From contig NZ_UGJJ01000001.1 in NCBI RefSeq assembly GCF_900451175.1, positions 930,001 to 994,000 of the forward strand: a stretch of DNA of 64,000 nt, written 5' to 3'. The DNA is from Kingella potus. Lineage in GTDB: Bacteria > Pseudomonadota > Gammaproteobacteria > Burkholderiales > Neisseriaceae. The notes below the pieces were generated by a model. That model was not told where the DNA came from, did no database searches, and saw nothing but the letters and a program-made list of their open reading frames with translations. Made by a program: the position numbers and the translations under genes. This document shows, one piece after another, positions 34,473 to 43,757 of this stretch. Numbering within the stretch: the stretch's first letter is position 1; each line of letters opens with the position of its first letter.

Positions 34473-35544
34473 AAGTGCTTCGCCGCAAAAATTGAAAGAA
34501 AAAGCCGCGCAATACAGACTGTTTGAACACGAGGACGGATTCCAAAAAACCAAACAGCCTGCGTTTACTTTTATCGACTTGTTTGCAGGAATCGGCGGCT
34601 TCCGTATCGCCATGCAGAATTTAGGTGGTGAATGTGTGTTTTCGAGCGAGTGGGACGAAAAGGCGAAACAAACCTACGAAGCCAATTTCGGCGAAGTGCC
34701 GTTTGGTGATATTACCAAGGAAGAAACCAAAAAGTTTATTCCGCAAACATTCGATATTTTGTGCGCCGGCTTTCCCTGTCAGGCTTTCTCGATTGCTGGA
34801 AGACGCGGAGGGTTTGAAGATACCCGAGGAACACTGTTTTTTGATGTGGCAGAAATTATCAAAAGACACAAACCGAAAGCCTTTTTTTTAGAAAATGTGA
34901 AAGGCCTGACCAATCACGACAAAGGCCGTACATTGGCAACTATTTTGAATACGTTACGGGAAGATTTGGGCTATTTCGTTCCCGAACCTGAGATTGTCAA
35001 TGCCAAAAATTTCGGTGTACCGCAAAACCGTGAGCGGATTTTTATTGTGGGTTTCAGAAAAGATTTGGGCATTGAAAATTTTGAATATCCCAAACCGAAC
35101 GGCATTCAGGTGGCTTTTAAAGACATCAAAGAAAAATTTCCTGTTCCGACAAAATATTATCTGTCTACACAATATATCGATACCCTGCGCAAGCATAAGC
35201 AGCGGCATGAAGACAAAGGTAACGGATTCGGCTATGAAATTATCGCCGACAACGATATTGCCAATGCCATTGTAGTCGGGGGAATGGGGCGCGAACGGAA
35301 TCTGGTTATCGACCATCGGATTACCGACTTTACACCGACAACAAATATTAAAGGCGAAGTAAACCGTGAAGGTATCCGAAAAATGACCCCGCGCGAGTGG
35401 GCAAGACTTCAAGGATTCCCCGAACATTTCAAAATTGTTGTTGCCGATGCTTCGGCTTACAAACAGTTTGGTAATTCGGTAGCCGTACCTGCAATTCAGG
35501 CTACGGCAGAAAAAATTTTAAATACGGTTAAAGGTACGTTATGA
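34444..35544 (+). CDS. DNA (cytosine-5) methyltransferase
   Basis: A 366-residue C5 methyltransferase. Motif I FAGIGG is at residues 47-52 and binds SAM. Motif IV is GFPCQAFSIAG with the nucleophile Cys112. Motif VI is the ENV at 150-152, motif VIII is QNRERIFIVG, and motif X is the FGNSV near the C-terminus. The target-recognition region lies between VIII and X (about 200-320). With an HpaII-family endonuclease beside it, the likely target is CCGG, but this is inference. It overlaps both neighbours (vsr by 29 bases, the endonuclease by four). Confidence 0.95.
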   Translation: MKKEHYPEIESASPQKLKEKAAQYRLFEHEDGFQKTKQPAFTFIDLFAGIGGFRIAMQNLGGECVFSSEWDEKAKQTYEANFGEVPFGDITKEETKKFIPQTFDILCAGFPCQAFSIAGRRGGFEDTRGTLFFDVAEIIKRHKPKAFFLENVKGLTNHDKGRTLATILNTLREDLGYFVPEPEIVNAKNFGVPQNRERIFIVGFRKDLGIENFEYPKPNGIQVAFKDIKEKFPVPTKYYLSTQYIDTLRKHKQRHEDKGNGFGYEIIADNDIANAIVVGGMGRERNLVIDHRITDFTPTTNIKGEVNREGIRKMTPREWARLQGFPEHFKIVVADASAYKQFGNSVAVPAIQATAEKILNTVKGTL

Positions 35545-36635
35545 CTGCTACACTTTCAGGCAACAAAGGGGAATGGAGCGAACCTTACGTTTTGTTGAAA
35601 CTGCTTGCTGATGGAGAAATTTATCTCGGGGACGGCAGAATGAATAAAATAGAAAGTCTCATTCTGCCAATTATTAATATAATCCGAGAAGAACAAAGAT
35701 ATGGTTACAGTGATGACAAACAGAGGATAGTATTTGCTTTAGACAATATATCTCAGACAGTCTCTATTGCAGATTTTAAAAAAAATGCAGAGATTTTATT
35801 AGCCGAAATAAAATGCAGAAGCAGGAAAAAAGGCAATGCAACTTTCACCATTCTGGATGTGGAGTCTTTTTTACGACAGATTGGCTGCACACGGCTGAGT
35901 ACGAAGTCTTCATCTAAAAGCGACATACACATTGTTGTTCGCGATATACGCTCGGGAATATCTCCTACGTTAGGATTCAGCATCAAATCTGAATTAGGCA
36001 GCAAGCCGACTTTGCTTAATGCCAGTGGTGCGACAAATTTCGTATATGAAGTTTTGAATTGCAACACGCAGTTAGCAACAATGATAAACAGTCTGATGAA
36101 TAACAAAGGCCGCAGAGACATTCGTACAAGAATGCAAGCAATTGCCGATGCAGGCTGTACTTTAAAATTCCGAAGTGTAGACAGTCGGATATTTTCTAAT
36201 AATTTAATCCTGATAGACAGCATGCTGCCTGAAATCTTGGCAGAAATGTTATCCCAATACTACGCTGGTTCGGCTGTTACAACAGAAGATCTGGCCAAAC
36301 AGGTGTGCGAGTTGAATCCCAACGGATACGATTATTCTGATAAGCATCATTTTTACGAATACAAAATCAAGCGTCTGCTATGCGAAGCGGCCTTGGGAAT
36401 GCGTCCTGCCGAAGTATGGCATGGTCAATATGATGCAACCGGAGGATATTTGGTGGTCAAACAAGATGGCGAAATTGTCTGCTACCACTTATACAGCCGC
36501 AACCAGTTTGAAGATTATCTTTTTATGAATACAAAATTCGATACGCCGAGCTCTTCGCGCCACCACTTTGGCGATATATACGAAAAAGACAACACATTTT
36601 TCTTCAAGCTGAATTTACAAATACGTTTTTTATAA
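35541..36635 (+). CDS. HpaII-family type II restriction endonuclease
   Basis: The 364-residue product opens MTATLSGNKGEWSEPYVLLKLLADGEI, the GNKGEWSE...KLL pattern of the HpaII restriction endonuclease family. Mid-protein SGISPTLGFSIKSELGSKPTLLNASGATNF contains a Glu/Lys pair in strand context (KSELG) that could belong to the nuclease centre. Length fits the family (about 350-360). DNA here is clearly more AT-rich than in pheS or pheT, a sign of transfer. The ATG overlaps the methylase stop (ATGA-type). CCGG specificity is inferred only. Confidence 0.82.
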   Translation: MTATLSGNKGEWSEPYVLLKLLADGEIYLGDGRMNKIESLILPIINIIREEQRYGYSDDKQRIVFALDNISQTVSIADFKKNAEILLAEIKCRSRKKGNATFTILDVESFLRQIGCTRLSTKSSSKSDIHIVVRDIRSGISPTLGFSIKSELGSKPTLLNASGATNFVYEVLNCNTQLATMINSLMNNKGRRDIRTRMQAIADAGCTLKFRSVDSRIFSNNLILIDSMLPEILAEMLSQYYAGSAVTTEDLAKQVCELNPNGYDYSDKHHFYEYKIKRLLCEAALGMRPAEVWHGQYDATGGYLVVKQDGEIVCYHLYSRNQFEDYLFMNTKFDTPSSSRHHFGDIYEKDNTFFFKLNLQIRFL

Positions 36636-36654
36636 TTTTAAACGAGCAAAAACC

Positions 36655-39018
36655 ATGCAATTCTCCTACTCCTGGCTGAAAACCCAAGCCGATACCGATC
36701 TTACTCCCGAGCAGTTTTCCCATCTGCTCACCATGTCCGGCCTTGAAGTCGAAGAGGCCGAGGCGGCTGCGCCGGTGTTTTCCGGTGTGGTGGTGGCCGA
36801 AGTGAAAACGGTGGAAAAACACCCCGATGCCGACCGCCTGAACATCACCCAAGTCGATGCGGGCACGGGCGAGACCATCCAGATTGTCTGCGGTGCGCCG
36901 AACGTGCGGCCGGGCATCAAAGTGCCGTGTGCCTTGCCGGGCGCGGTGCTGCCGGGTGATTTCAAAATCAAGCCGACCAAAATGCGCGGGCAGGTTTCCA
37001 ACGGAATGCTGTGTTCCGCCAAAGAGTTGGGGCTGCCTGAAGACGGCGCAGACGGGCTGCACATCCTGCCCGAAAACGCCCCCGTGGGCGCGAACCTGCG
37101 CGAATATCTGGATTTGGACGACACCGTGTTCACGCTGAAAATCACGCCCAACCGTGCCGACTGCCTGAGCATCAAAGGTTTGGCACGCGAAACGGCGGCC
37201 TTGACCGGCTGCGTTTTCAGGCAGCCTGAAATTCAGACGGCCTCTGTTACCGGCACGAAAACCCAGCCCGTGCGCATCGACGCGCCCGACGACTGCGGCC
37301 GTTTCCTCAGCCGCGTGATTGAAAACGTCAATGCGCAGGCCGCCTCGCCCGACTGGCTGAAACAGCGTCTGGCGCGCAGCGGCATCCGCAGCATTTCCGC
37401 GCTGGTGGACATCGGCAACTATGTGATGTTGGAAATCGGCCAGCCCATGCACGTTTTCGATGCCGACAAGATTTCAGGCAGCCTGATTGTGCGCCGCGCC
37501 GAAAACGGCGAAACGCTGGAATGCCTGAACGAAAAAACCGTTACCCTGTCCGACAACACGCTGGTGGTGGCCGACGACCAGGGCGCGTTGAGCATGGCGG
37601 GGCTGATGGGCGGCGCGGCCAGCGCGGTTTCAGACGGCACGAAAAACATCGTGCTGGAAGCGGCGTGGTTCGCCCCCGAAACCATTGCCGGCAAATCGCG
37701 CCAATACGGCTTCGGCTCGGACTCGTCATTCCGCTTCGAGCGCGGCGTGGACTGTGAATTACAGCGCGATGCCGTCGAACGCGCCACCGAACTGGTGTTG
37801 CAGATTTGCGGCGGACAGGCGGGCACGATAACCGAAGCACAAGGCCGCCTGCCCGAACGGAAAGCCGTGCCGCTGCGTACCGCACGTGTGGCCAAAGTAT
37901 TGGGCGTGGCCATAGACGAAGCGCGTATCGAAACCATTTTGTCGGCACTCGGTTTGCAGCCGCAAAAAGTTTCAGACGGCCTTGCCGCCACCGCACCGAG
38001 TTTCCGATATGATATTGAAATCGAAGCCGATTTAATCGAAGAAATCGCCCGCGTGTACGGCTATGAAAACATTCCCGGCGAGCAGACTTCAGGCCGTCTG
38101 AACATGATGCCGCTGCCCGAAACCCGCCGCAGCCGTTTTACCGTTTACAGCCAACTGGCCGCACGCGGCTATCAGGAAGTGGTGAGCTACGCCTTTGTCA
38201 ACGAAGCGTGGGAGCAGGATTTCGCCGCCAATGCCGATCCCATCCGCCTGCAAAACCCGCTGGCGGCGCAATACAGCGTGATGCGTTCTACTCTTATCGG
38301 CGGGCTGGTCGAAATCCTGCAAAACAACCTCAACCGCAAGCAAAACCGCGTGCGCGTGTTTGAAATCGCCCGCGTGTTCCGCAAAGATTCAGACGGCCGC
38401 TTCGTGCAGACCGAGCGCATCGGCGGTTTGGCCTACGGCACGGCCGCACCCGAACAATGGGGCGAAGCCGCCCGCGCGGTGGATTTCTACGACGTAAAAG
38501 GCGATGTCGAAGCCCTGCTGGCGGGCAAAAACGCCGAATTTGTCCAAGCGCAACACCCCGCGCTGCACCCCGGCCGCACCGCCGAAATCCGCATCGGCGG
38601 CCAAAGCGTCGGCTTTATCGGCGAACTGCATCCGCAATGGCTGCAAAAATACGACCTGCCGCAAGCGCCGCTGGTGTTCGAGCTGGACGTAGATGCCGTG
38701 CTGGCGCGCGAAAAAACCGCCTACCGCCCCGTGTCCAAATTCCAAGCCGTGCGCCGCGACTTGGCCTTTGTGCTGCCCGAAAGCGTGTCCCACGCCGACC
38801 TGCTGCACGCCCTCGCCGCCGCCGACAGCCCGCTGGTACAGGAAATCAGCGTGTTCGACGTGTATCGCGGCACAGGGCTGCCTGAAAATATGAAAAGCAT
38901 GGCGGTAAAAGTCGTGCTGCAAAGCAGCGAGGCCACGCTTACCGATGAAGAGGTGGAGCAGGTGGTCGGGCGTTTGGTGGCTGCGGCAGAAAGTGCAGGT
39001 GCGCAACTGCGCGGATGA
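36655..39018 (+). CDS. pheT: Phenylalanyl-tRNA synthetase beta subunit
   Basis: PheT is the tRNA-binding and editing subunit of PheRS. The 787-residue product has the N-terminal EMAP-like tRNA-binding domain (about 40-150, VEKHPDADRLNITQVDAG). The B3/B4 editing region contains ALVDIGNYVMLEIGQPMHVFDADK. The B5 domain and a catalytically dead class II core follow, then the C-terminal FDX-ACB fold (VSKFQAVRRDLAFVLPE onward). It begins 20 bases after the restriction gene. Within it both uptake dialects occur side by side near 37216-37246, hinting at patchy recombination. Confidence 0.97.
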   Translation: MQFSYSWLKTQADTDLTPEQFSHLLTMSGLEVEEAEAAAPVFSGVVVAEVKTVEKHPDADRLNITQVDAGTGETIQIVCGAPNVRPGIKVPCALPGAVLPGDFKIKPTKMRGQVSNGMLCSAKELGLPEDGADGLHILPENAPVGANLREYLDLDDTVFTLKITPNRADCLSIKGLARETAALTGCVFRQPEIQTASVTGTKTQPVRIDAPDDCGRFLSRVIENVNAQAASPDWLKQRLARSGIRSISALVDIGNYVMLEIGQPMHVFDADKISGSLIVRRAENGETLECLNEKTVTLSDNTLVVADDQGALSMAGLMGGAASAVSDGTKNIVLEAAWFAPETIAGKSRQYGFGSDSSFRFERGVDCELQRDAVERATELVLQICGGQAGTITEAQGRLPERKAVPLRTARVAKVLGVAIDEARIETILSALGLQPQKVSDGLAATAPSFRYDIEIEADLIEEIARVYGYENIPGEQTSGRLNMMPLPETRRSRFTVYSQLAARGYQEVVSYAFVNEAWEQDFAANADPIRLQNPLAAQYSVMRSTLIGGLVEILQNNLNRKQNRVRVFEIARVFRKDSDGRFVQTERIGGLAYGTAAPEQWGEAARAVDFYDVKGDVEALLAGKNAEFVQAQHPALHPGRTAEIRIGGQSVGFIGELHPQWLQKYDLPQAPLVFELDVDAVLAREKTAYRPVSKFQAVRRDLAFVLPESVSHADLLHALAAADSPLVQEISVFDVYRGTGLPENMKSMAVKVVLQSSEATLTDEEVEQVVGRLVAAAESAGAQLRG

Positions 39019-39085
39019 ATATTCGCTTGAATTTAAAACTAAAATTGGTAAAATTCCCCCACTTGTTACAACAAAAGGTAAACAC

Positions 39086-39394
39086 ATGACTCTCACTAAA
39101 GCCGAATTGGCCGATATATTGGTCGACAAAGTCAGCAAAGTAAGCAAAAACGATGCCAAAGAAATCGTCGAACTTTTTTTCGAGGAAATCCGCACCACTC
39201 TGGCACGCGGCGAAGAAATCAAAATTTCAGGGTTCGGCAACTTCCAATTGCGCGACAAGCCACAGCGGCCGGGACGCAATCCGAAAACCGGCGAAGAAGT
39301 GCCGATTACCGCCCGCCGCGTGGTAACTTTCCATGCCAGCCAAAAACTCAAAGGCATGGTGGAGCATTATTATGACAAGCAGCGGCAACGTTAA
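39086..39394 (+). CDS. ihfA: Integration host factor alpha subunit
   Basis: IhfA pairs with IhfB to bend DNA sharply at specific sites. The 102-residue product starts MTLTKAELADILVDKV. It has the beta-arm signature GFGNFQLRDKPQRPGRNPKT with the intercalating Pro and the IHF-alpha-type TGEEVPITARRVVTF. It lies downstream of pheT as in most proteobacteria. The next gene overlaps its 3' end by 23 bases. Confidence 0.96.
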   Translation: MTLTKAELADILVDKVSKVSKNDAKEIVELFFEEIRTTLARGEEIKISGFGNFQLRDKPQRPGRNPKTGEEVPITARRVVTFHASQKLKGMVEHYYDKQRQR

Positions 39395-39698
39395 ACTGCC
39401 TGAAATTCCGGCCAAACGCTATTTCAGTCTGGCCGAATTGTGCGAACTGGCGCAGATCAGTGCCGCGCAGTTTGCCCAATGGCAGTACGAACACGGTACG
39501 GTGGTCGGTTACGGCGCGGACAAATATACGCGGGCGGATGTGGTGAAAATCAGAAAGCTGAAAGACACCTTCGCTCCGTTTGTCGACGGATTCAACCATA
39601 ACGGTTTGGATGCCGAGGGGCATCCGGCCGCTACGGCGGAAGAAGTCGGTGCCGCATTGGGCGGATTGTTGGCTAAAATCGAAAAGGCACTTGCCTAA
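39372..39698 (+). CDS. MerR-like helix-turn-helix protein
   Basis: A 108-residue protein that follows ihfA with a 23-base overlap, implying translational coupling. The segment RYFSLAELCELAQISAAQFAQW, then YTRADVVKIRKLKDTF, has the winged-helix spacing of the MerR N-terminal domain (about residues 15-70). The remaining 40 residues have no clear effector domain. An ihfA-merR pairing is common in Proteobacteria. No regulated target can be named. Confidence 0.8.
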   Translation: MTSSGNVKLPEIPAKRYFSLAELCELAQISAAQFAQWQYEHGTVVGYGADKYTRADVVKIRKLKDTFAPFVDGFNHNGLDAEGHPAATAEEVGAALGGLLAKIEKALA

Positions 39699-39735
39699 TC
39701 GGGAACGCTCCAATATAATCCGCTCCTTTCCAAGT

Positions 39736-39812
39736 CGGAGTGTGGCGCAGTCTGGTAGCGCACTTGCATGGGGTGCAAGGGGTCGAAGGTTCGAATCCTT
39801 TCACTCCGACCA
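39736..39812 (+). tRNA. tRNA-Pro(GGG)
   Basis: The acceptor CGGAGTG pairs with CACTCCG. The anticodon arm CTTGC-ATGGGGT-GCAAG presents GGG, the T arm has GGTTCGAATCC, and CCA is encoded. The second Pro tRNA in this window is at 55737. Confidence 0.96.
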
Positions 39813-40382
39813 AAATACAAAAACAGCCGTTTTCAGACGGCTGTTTTTTTCGTTTGTGTTTCTTTTGAGGCCGTCTGAAAACGCAGCTTTGGCGAAAGCC
39901 GGGCAGGGTTTTCAGACGGCCTTTTTCATATTGCGGCTGAAACGGCAGATGCCGTCTGAAACAGTCGGGCGGCTTTTGTCGGGCGTATGCGGATTGACGG
40001 TGGTGCGGTGGCGGTAAAACGCCGCCACACCCGCGCCGATGGCGGCAGGCTCTGCCATGAAACAGACGGACGCAGGCTACGGAAGCTCCGGCAGGGGCGC
40101 GGCAAAGACGGCGGACGTAAAAAAAAAAACAGCGGCACGCCGCAAAGCCGCTAGACGGACACAGGCGGGATTTCCAGTTTGATTGCGCAAGCATATTCCG
40201 TGCTGTGCTGCTGCTCCTGCGTTTGGACGGGTATCTTTTTTCAGTTCCTATCCATTGTTGCGACAATTCCTGCGGAGCATGAGTGCAGACGGCGGCTTTG
40301 CAGACGGTAACGGAATCTGGCGGGGTTTTCAGACGGCCTGTTGCCGTATGCGGCCTGTTGCCGTCAGTTGCCGCCGCAAGAT
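39813..40382. other. Intergenic: DUS pairs, no gene supported
   Basis: This 570-base gap holds a DUS pair at about 39868-39922 (probable terminator region after tRNA-Pro), further half-sites at 39951 and 40328, and an A-rich run near 40120. A 357-codon minus-strand frame across it reads through uptake sequences and the tRNA and is not protein-like. Confidence 0.55.
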
Positions 40383-41990
40383 TTATTCCGCTCCGTTTTT
40401 TGCCGTATTTTGCTTCATTTTTTCCAAACGGTAGTAGAGCTGGCGGGTGGACAGGCCGAGCATTTGCGCGGCTTGGGTTTTGTTGCCCCGGCAGTAGGCC
40501 AGGGTCTGTTCGATTTTTTCGGGGGAGTGGGAGTCGGCCTGCAAATAGGGGCGGGGCTGGTTGCCCTGTATGGCGAAGCCGACGGCGCGCGGTTTGTCTG
40601 TCGTGTGCAGGGCGGGTGCGGGCGCGGGATTGGCCGGCTGTTGTTTCAGGAGCTGCCAGACGGCGTGTTCGTCGGCCAGATTGCCTTTGCTTTGTACGGT
40701 CAGTTTGGTCAGGAAGCGTTCGAGTTCGTATACGTTGCCGGGCCATGAGTAATGTTGCAGCTGCTCGACGGCTTCGGCGGTGAGGTTGAGGTTTTTGCCG
40801 GTTTCGCGGTTGATGCGGTGCATAAAGTAGGCTGCCAGCTCGGGAATGTCGCTGCGGCGTTCGCGCAGGGCGGGCAGGCGGATGGGGACGACGTAGAGAC
40901 GGTAGTAGAGGTCGGCATCAAACCATCCGTTTTCCACTTCATCGGCAAGGTCGCGGGTGGTGGCGGTGATGATGCGGACGTTGGTGTTGCGGGTGGTGCT
41001 GCTGTCGGTGCGGCAGACGGTGTTTTCCTGCAATACCTGCAGCAGGCGGGTTTGCTGGTCGGGGGGGAGGGCGGCGATTTCGTCGAAGAAAATGGTACCG
41101 CCGTCGGCCTGTTCGAGCAGGCCCGGGGTGTCGCCGCAGCCGAAGATTTCGCGGGCAAGATCTGTGTCCTGTCTGTCTGTACAGCGTACTTTGATAAACG
41201 GCTGGCCGACGCGGCGGCCGGCGGTATGCAGGGTGCGGGCGAACATTTCTTTGCCTGTGCCGTTTTCGCCCAAAAGCAGGACGTTGGCATTGCTGTGCGC
41301 CACCCGTTCGAGCTCGCTGACGGCGTTGAGCAGGGGGGCGGACGAGCCGATGATGCCGTAGCGGCGGCTGTGCGATTGGAGGGTTTGTCTGAGTTTTTGG
41401 TTTTGCGTTTGCAGCTTGCGGCGGTATGCCTCGCTGCTTTCCTGAATGTAGAGGAGCTGGCCGATTAGGACGGACAGGATTTTCAGCAGGGAGAGGTCGT
41501 CGTTCAGCGGGCGGGGGCTGTAACGGGTGCGCAGGCAGGCGAGTACGCCGAAGGTGCGGTTGTACGCGGCGACGGGCAGGGCGAGAAACATGGTTTGTTC
41601 GGCGGGAAGGTCGGCGAGGCGGACGGTGCGGCCGAGAAACAGCGGATCGGTGCGCACATTGTCGGCGGCAATCATGTGCGAGTGGCGCAATACCGTGCCG
41701 GTGATGCCTTCGCCGGGGGCGTAAACGCCGCGCGCGATTTGTTCGGGCGACATGCCGTAGGCGTAACGGATGGAGGCGTTTTCGTCGTCGGTGTGCTGCA
41801 AGACGATGCGCCCCTGGTTGAGGCCGAAAAATTCGCTCATCAGTTGCAGCATGATTTTCAGCGCGGTGTGGTGTGCGCCGCCGTCTTTGCCGAGGTTTTG
41901 TATGACCTGTTGCAGCAGCAGCATTTCCTGCGCCCGCCAGTCGCTGCGTTCGCTGTGGTGTTTCGGTGTCATCCGTTGTTTCCAAATCAT
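40383..41990 (-). CDS. NifA-like AAA+ transcriptional activator lacking GAFTGA
   Basis: A 535-residue protein with the domain order of NifA-type bacterial enhancer-binding proteins. A GAF sensor spans about residues 40-185, an AAA+ domain about 212-440, and a Fis-type helix-turn-helix is at the C-terminus (NKTQAAQMLGLSTRQLYYRL, about 503-522). Walker A GENGTGKE is at 241-248 and Walker B GGTIFFDEIA at 297-306. Where the sigma-54-contacting GAFTGA loop should be, the chain reads EIFGCGDTPGLLEQ, about 10 residues shorter. So it probably does not act through sigma-54. Targets unknown; the ABC operon is divergent from it. Confidence 0.88.
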   Translation of the reverse strand: MIWKQRMTPKHHSERSDWRAQEMLLLQQVIQNLGKDGGAHHTALKIMLQLMSEFFGLNQGRIVLQHTDDENASIRYAYGMSPEQIARGVYAPGEGITGTVLRHSHMIAADNVRTDPLFLGRTVRLADLPAEQTMFLALPVAAYNRTFGVLACLRTRYSPRPLNDDLSLLKILSVLIGQLLYIQESSEAYRRKLQTQNQKLRQTLQSHSRRYGIIGSSAPLLNAVSELERVAHSNANVLLLGENGTGKEMFARTLHTAGRRVGQPFIKVRCTDRQDTDLAREIFGCGDTPGLLEQADGGTIFFDEIAALPPDQQTRLLQVLQENTVCRTDSSTTRNTNVRIITATTRDLADEVENGWFDADLYYRLYVVPIRLPALRERRSDIPELAAYFMHRINRETGKNLNLTAEAVEQLQHYSWPGNVYELERFLTKLTVQSKGNLADEHAVWQLLKQQPANPAPAPALHTTDKPRAVGFAIQGNQPRPYLQADSHSPEKIEQTLAYCRGNKTQAAQMLGLSTRQLYYRLEKMKQNTAKNGAE

Positions 41991-42438
41991 GTAAATATTC
42001 CCGCAGTATTGTAAACAAAAGGCAGGCCGTCTGAAAGCAGGCGGGTTGGGCTGCGGCGGTTTTTGCTCCGCTGAAACTCACTGTGTTCGTTTTCAGACGG
42101 CCTGCGGGATTGCAGCTGCCGGATGGGAACGGTGCCGGCAGATGCCGGCAATAGGGAAATTTTATGATAAGGCAATGCGCTCTTCCGCCGCTGCGGGGGC
42201 AGGACGGGGATTGCGCTGCGAAATGAAACAATAAAGCCGTTTTATCTGCGTGGCGGATGGGCGGGAAAAGGCCGGCCGTCGGCCGAAACGGGCATGGAGG
42301 CCGTCTGAAAACCGTTTTTCAGACGGCCTAACCGCATTCTTTATATTCTTTTCAGACGGCCTTATTACACGCGGCTATTTGCCCCGTGCGCTTACAAAAC
42401 TATACAATGCCGCCTTTTCACGCTTTGTGCGCCGCTTC
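41991..42438 (+). promoter_or_regulatory. Intergenic with promoter for the ABC transporter operon
   Basis: TTGCCC (42379-42384) and TATACA (42401-42406) are separated by 16 bases, about 33 bases upstream of the first permease gene. DUS pairs occur at about 42298-42330, and half-sites at 42022 and 42092. The rest of this gap between the divergent regulator and the transporter shows no gene. A frame opening at 42250 runs through the uptake sequences and is rejected as the permease start. Confidence 0.5.
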
Positions 42439-43098
42439 ATGAACTGGACTTATCTTTTCAACGCCGTGCCGAAATTCGCCGAAGCTGCCGTGCTTACTTT
42501 GGAGCTTTCGCTTTACGGCATTGTCCTGTCGCTGCTGTTCGGGCTGGCGGTGGCTGTGGTAACGGCCTATAAAATCAGGTTTTTGTATGTGCCTGCACGC
42601 GCCTATATCGAGCTTTCGCGCAATACGCCGCTGCTGATCCAGCTTTTTTTCCTGTATTACGGCCTGCCCAAAGCGGGCATCAAATGGGACGGCTTCACCT
42701 GCGGCGTCATCGCGCTGACCTTTCTCGGCGCGGGCTACATGGCCGAGGCCATCCGTTCGGGCATACTCGCCGTGCCGCAGGGGCAGGTTGAAGCGGGCAA
42801 AGCCGTCGGCTTGAGCCGGATGCAGGTGTTCCGCTATGTCGAGCTGCCGCAGGCATGGGCGGTTGCCCTGCCGGCGGTGGCGGCCAATGTGCTGTTTTTA
42901 ATTAAGGAAACCTCCGTCATCGGCGCGGTGGGCGTGGCCGAGCTGCTGTTTGTTACCAAAGACATCATCGGCATGGACTACAAAACCAACGAAGCCCTGC
43001 TGCTGCTGTTTGCCGCCTATCTGATTATCCTGCTGCCGCTGTCGCTTTTGGCGCGGTGGGCGGAAAACCGCGTGCGGAGTGCGAAATATGGTACTTGA
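42439..43098 (+). CDS. Polar amino-acid ABC transporter permease 1
   Basis: A 219-residue permease of the HisM/GlnP type with about five membrane helices. It starts MNWTYLFNAVPKFAEAAVLT. The conserved EAA loop appears as GQVEAGKAVGLSRMQVFRYVELPQA (about residues 120-145), which couples to the ATPase. The RNTPLLIQLFFLYYGLP motif is typical of polar amino-acid importers. The ATG at 42439 is chosen because it opens the first helix. It overlaps the next permease by 11 bases. Confidence 0.93.
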   Translation: MNWTYLFNAVPKFAEAAVLTLELSLYGIVLSLLFGLAVAVVTAYKIRFLYVPARAYIELSRNTPLLIQLFFLYYGLPKAGIKWDGFTCGVIALTFLGAGYMAEAIRSGILAVPQGQVEAGKAVGLSRMQVFRYVELPQAWAVALPAVAANVLFLIKETSVIGAVGVAELLFVTKDIIGMDYKTNEALLLLFAAYLIILLPLSLLARWAENRVRSAKYGT

Positions 43099-43756
43099 CT
43101 GGCTTTTCGAAGGGCAGAATATCGCCCGTTTGGGCAAAGGGCTGCTGCTGACGGCGCAGATTTCCCTGATTTCGGTGGCCTTTTCCTGCGTGTTCGGCAC
43201 GCTGTTCGGCCTGCTGCTGCGCTCGCGCAGCCGCCTCGTCCGCTTTTGCGGCCGCCTGTATCTGGAAACCGTGCGCATCGTGCCGATACTGGTGTGGTTG
43301 TTCGGCTTCTATTTCGGGATTTCGACTTGGACGGGCGTGCATATCGACGGGCTGTGGGTGTGCGTGTGGGTGTTTGCGCTGTGGGGTGTGGCCGAAATGG
43401 GCGATTTGGTGCGCGGAGCCTTGGAATCGATCGAACAGCACCAAACCGAATCCGCGCTTGCCCTCGGTTTGGACAAATGGCAGGTTTTTCTTTATATCGA
43501 GCTGCCGCAGAGCGTGCGCCGCGTGCTGCCCGGCGCGATCAACCTCTTTACCCGCATGATCAAAACCAGCTCGCTGGCCTCGCTCATCGGCGTAATCGAA
43601 GTGGTGAAGGTCGGCCAGCAGATTATCGAAAACTCGCTGCTTACCGTGCCCAACGCCTCGCTTTGGGTATACGGCCTGATTTTTATCCTCTACTTCCTCT
43701 GCTGCTGGCCGCTGTCGCTGTGGGCGGCGCGGCTGGAAAAACAATGGGAACACTGA
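43088..43756 (+). CDS. Polar amino-acid ABC transporter permease 2
   Basis: A 222-residue permease, second half of the heterodimeric membrane channel. It starts MVLDWLFEGQNIARLGKGLL and carries the ETVRIVPILVWLFGFYFG motif. Its EAA loop is HQTESALALGLDKWQVFLYIELPQS. Five helices are visible. The ATG at 43088 overlaps the stop of permease 1, and its own stop lies one base before the ATPase ATG, so the three are translationally coupled. Confidence 0.93.
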   Translation: MVLDWLFEGQNIARLGKGLLLTAQISLISVAFSCVFGTLFGLLLRSRSRLVRFCGRLYLETVRIVPILVWLFGFYFGISTWTGVHIDGLWVCVWVFALWGVAEMGDLVRGALESIEQHQTESALALGLDKWQVFLYIELPQSVRRVLPGAINLFTRMIKTSSLASLIGVIEVVKVGQQIIENSLLTVPNASLWVYGLIFILYFLCCWPLSLWAARLEKQWEH

Positions 43757-43757
43757 A

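Noticed and set aside
39673..40746. 357-codon minus-strand frame across tRNA-Pro and the gap
   Set aside because: It overlaps a tRNA and several uptake sequences and has Arg/Pro/Thr-biased antisense composition.
42250..42438. N-terminal extension of the first ABC permease
   Set aside because: It would translate two uptake sequences and the promoter; ATG 42439 opens the first membrane helix.
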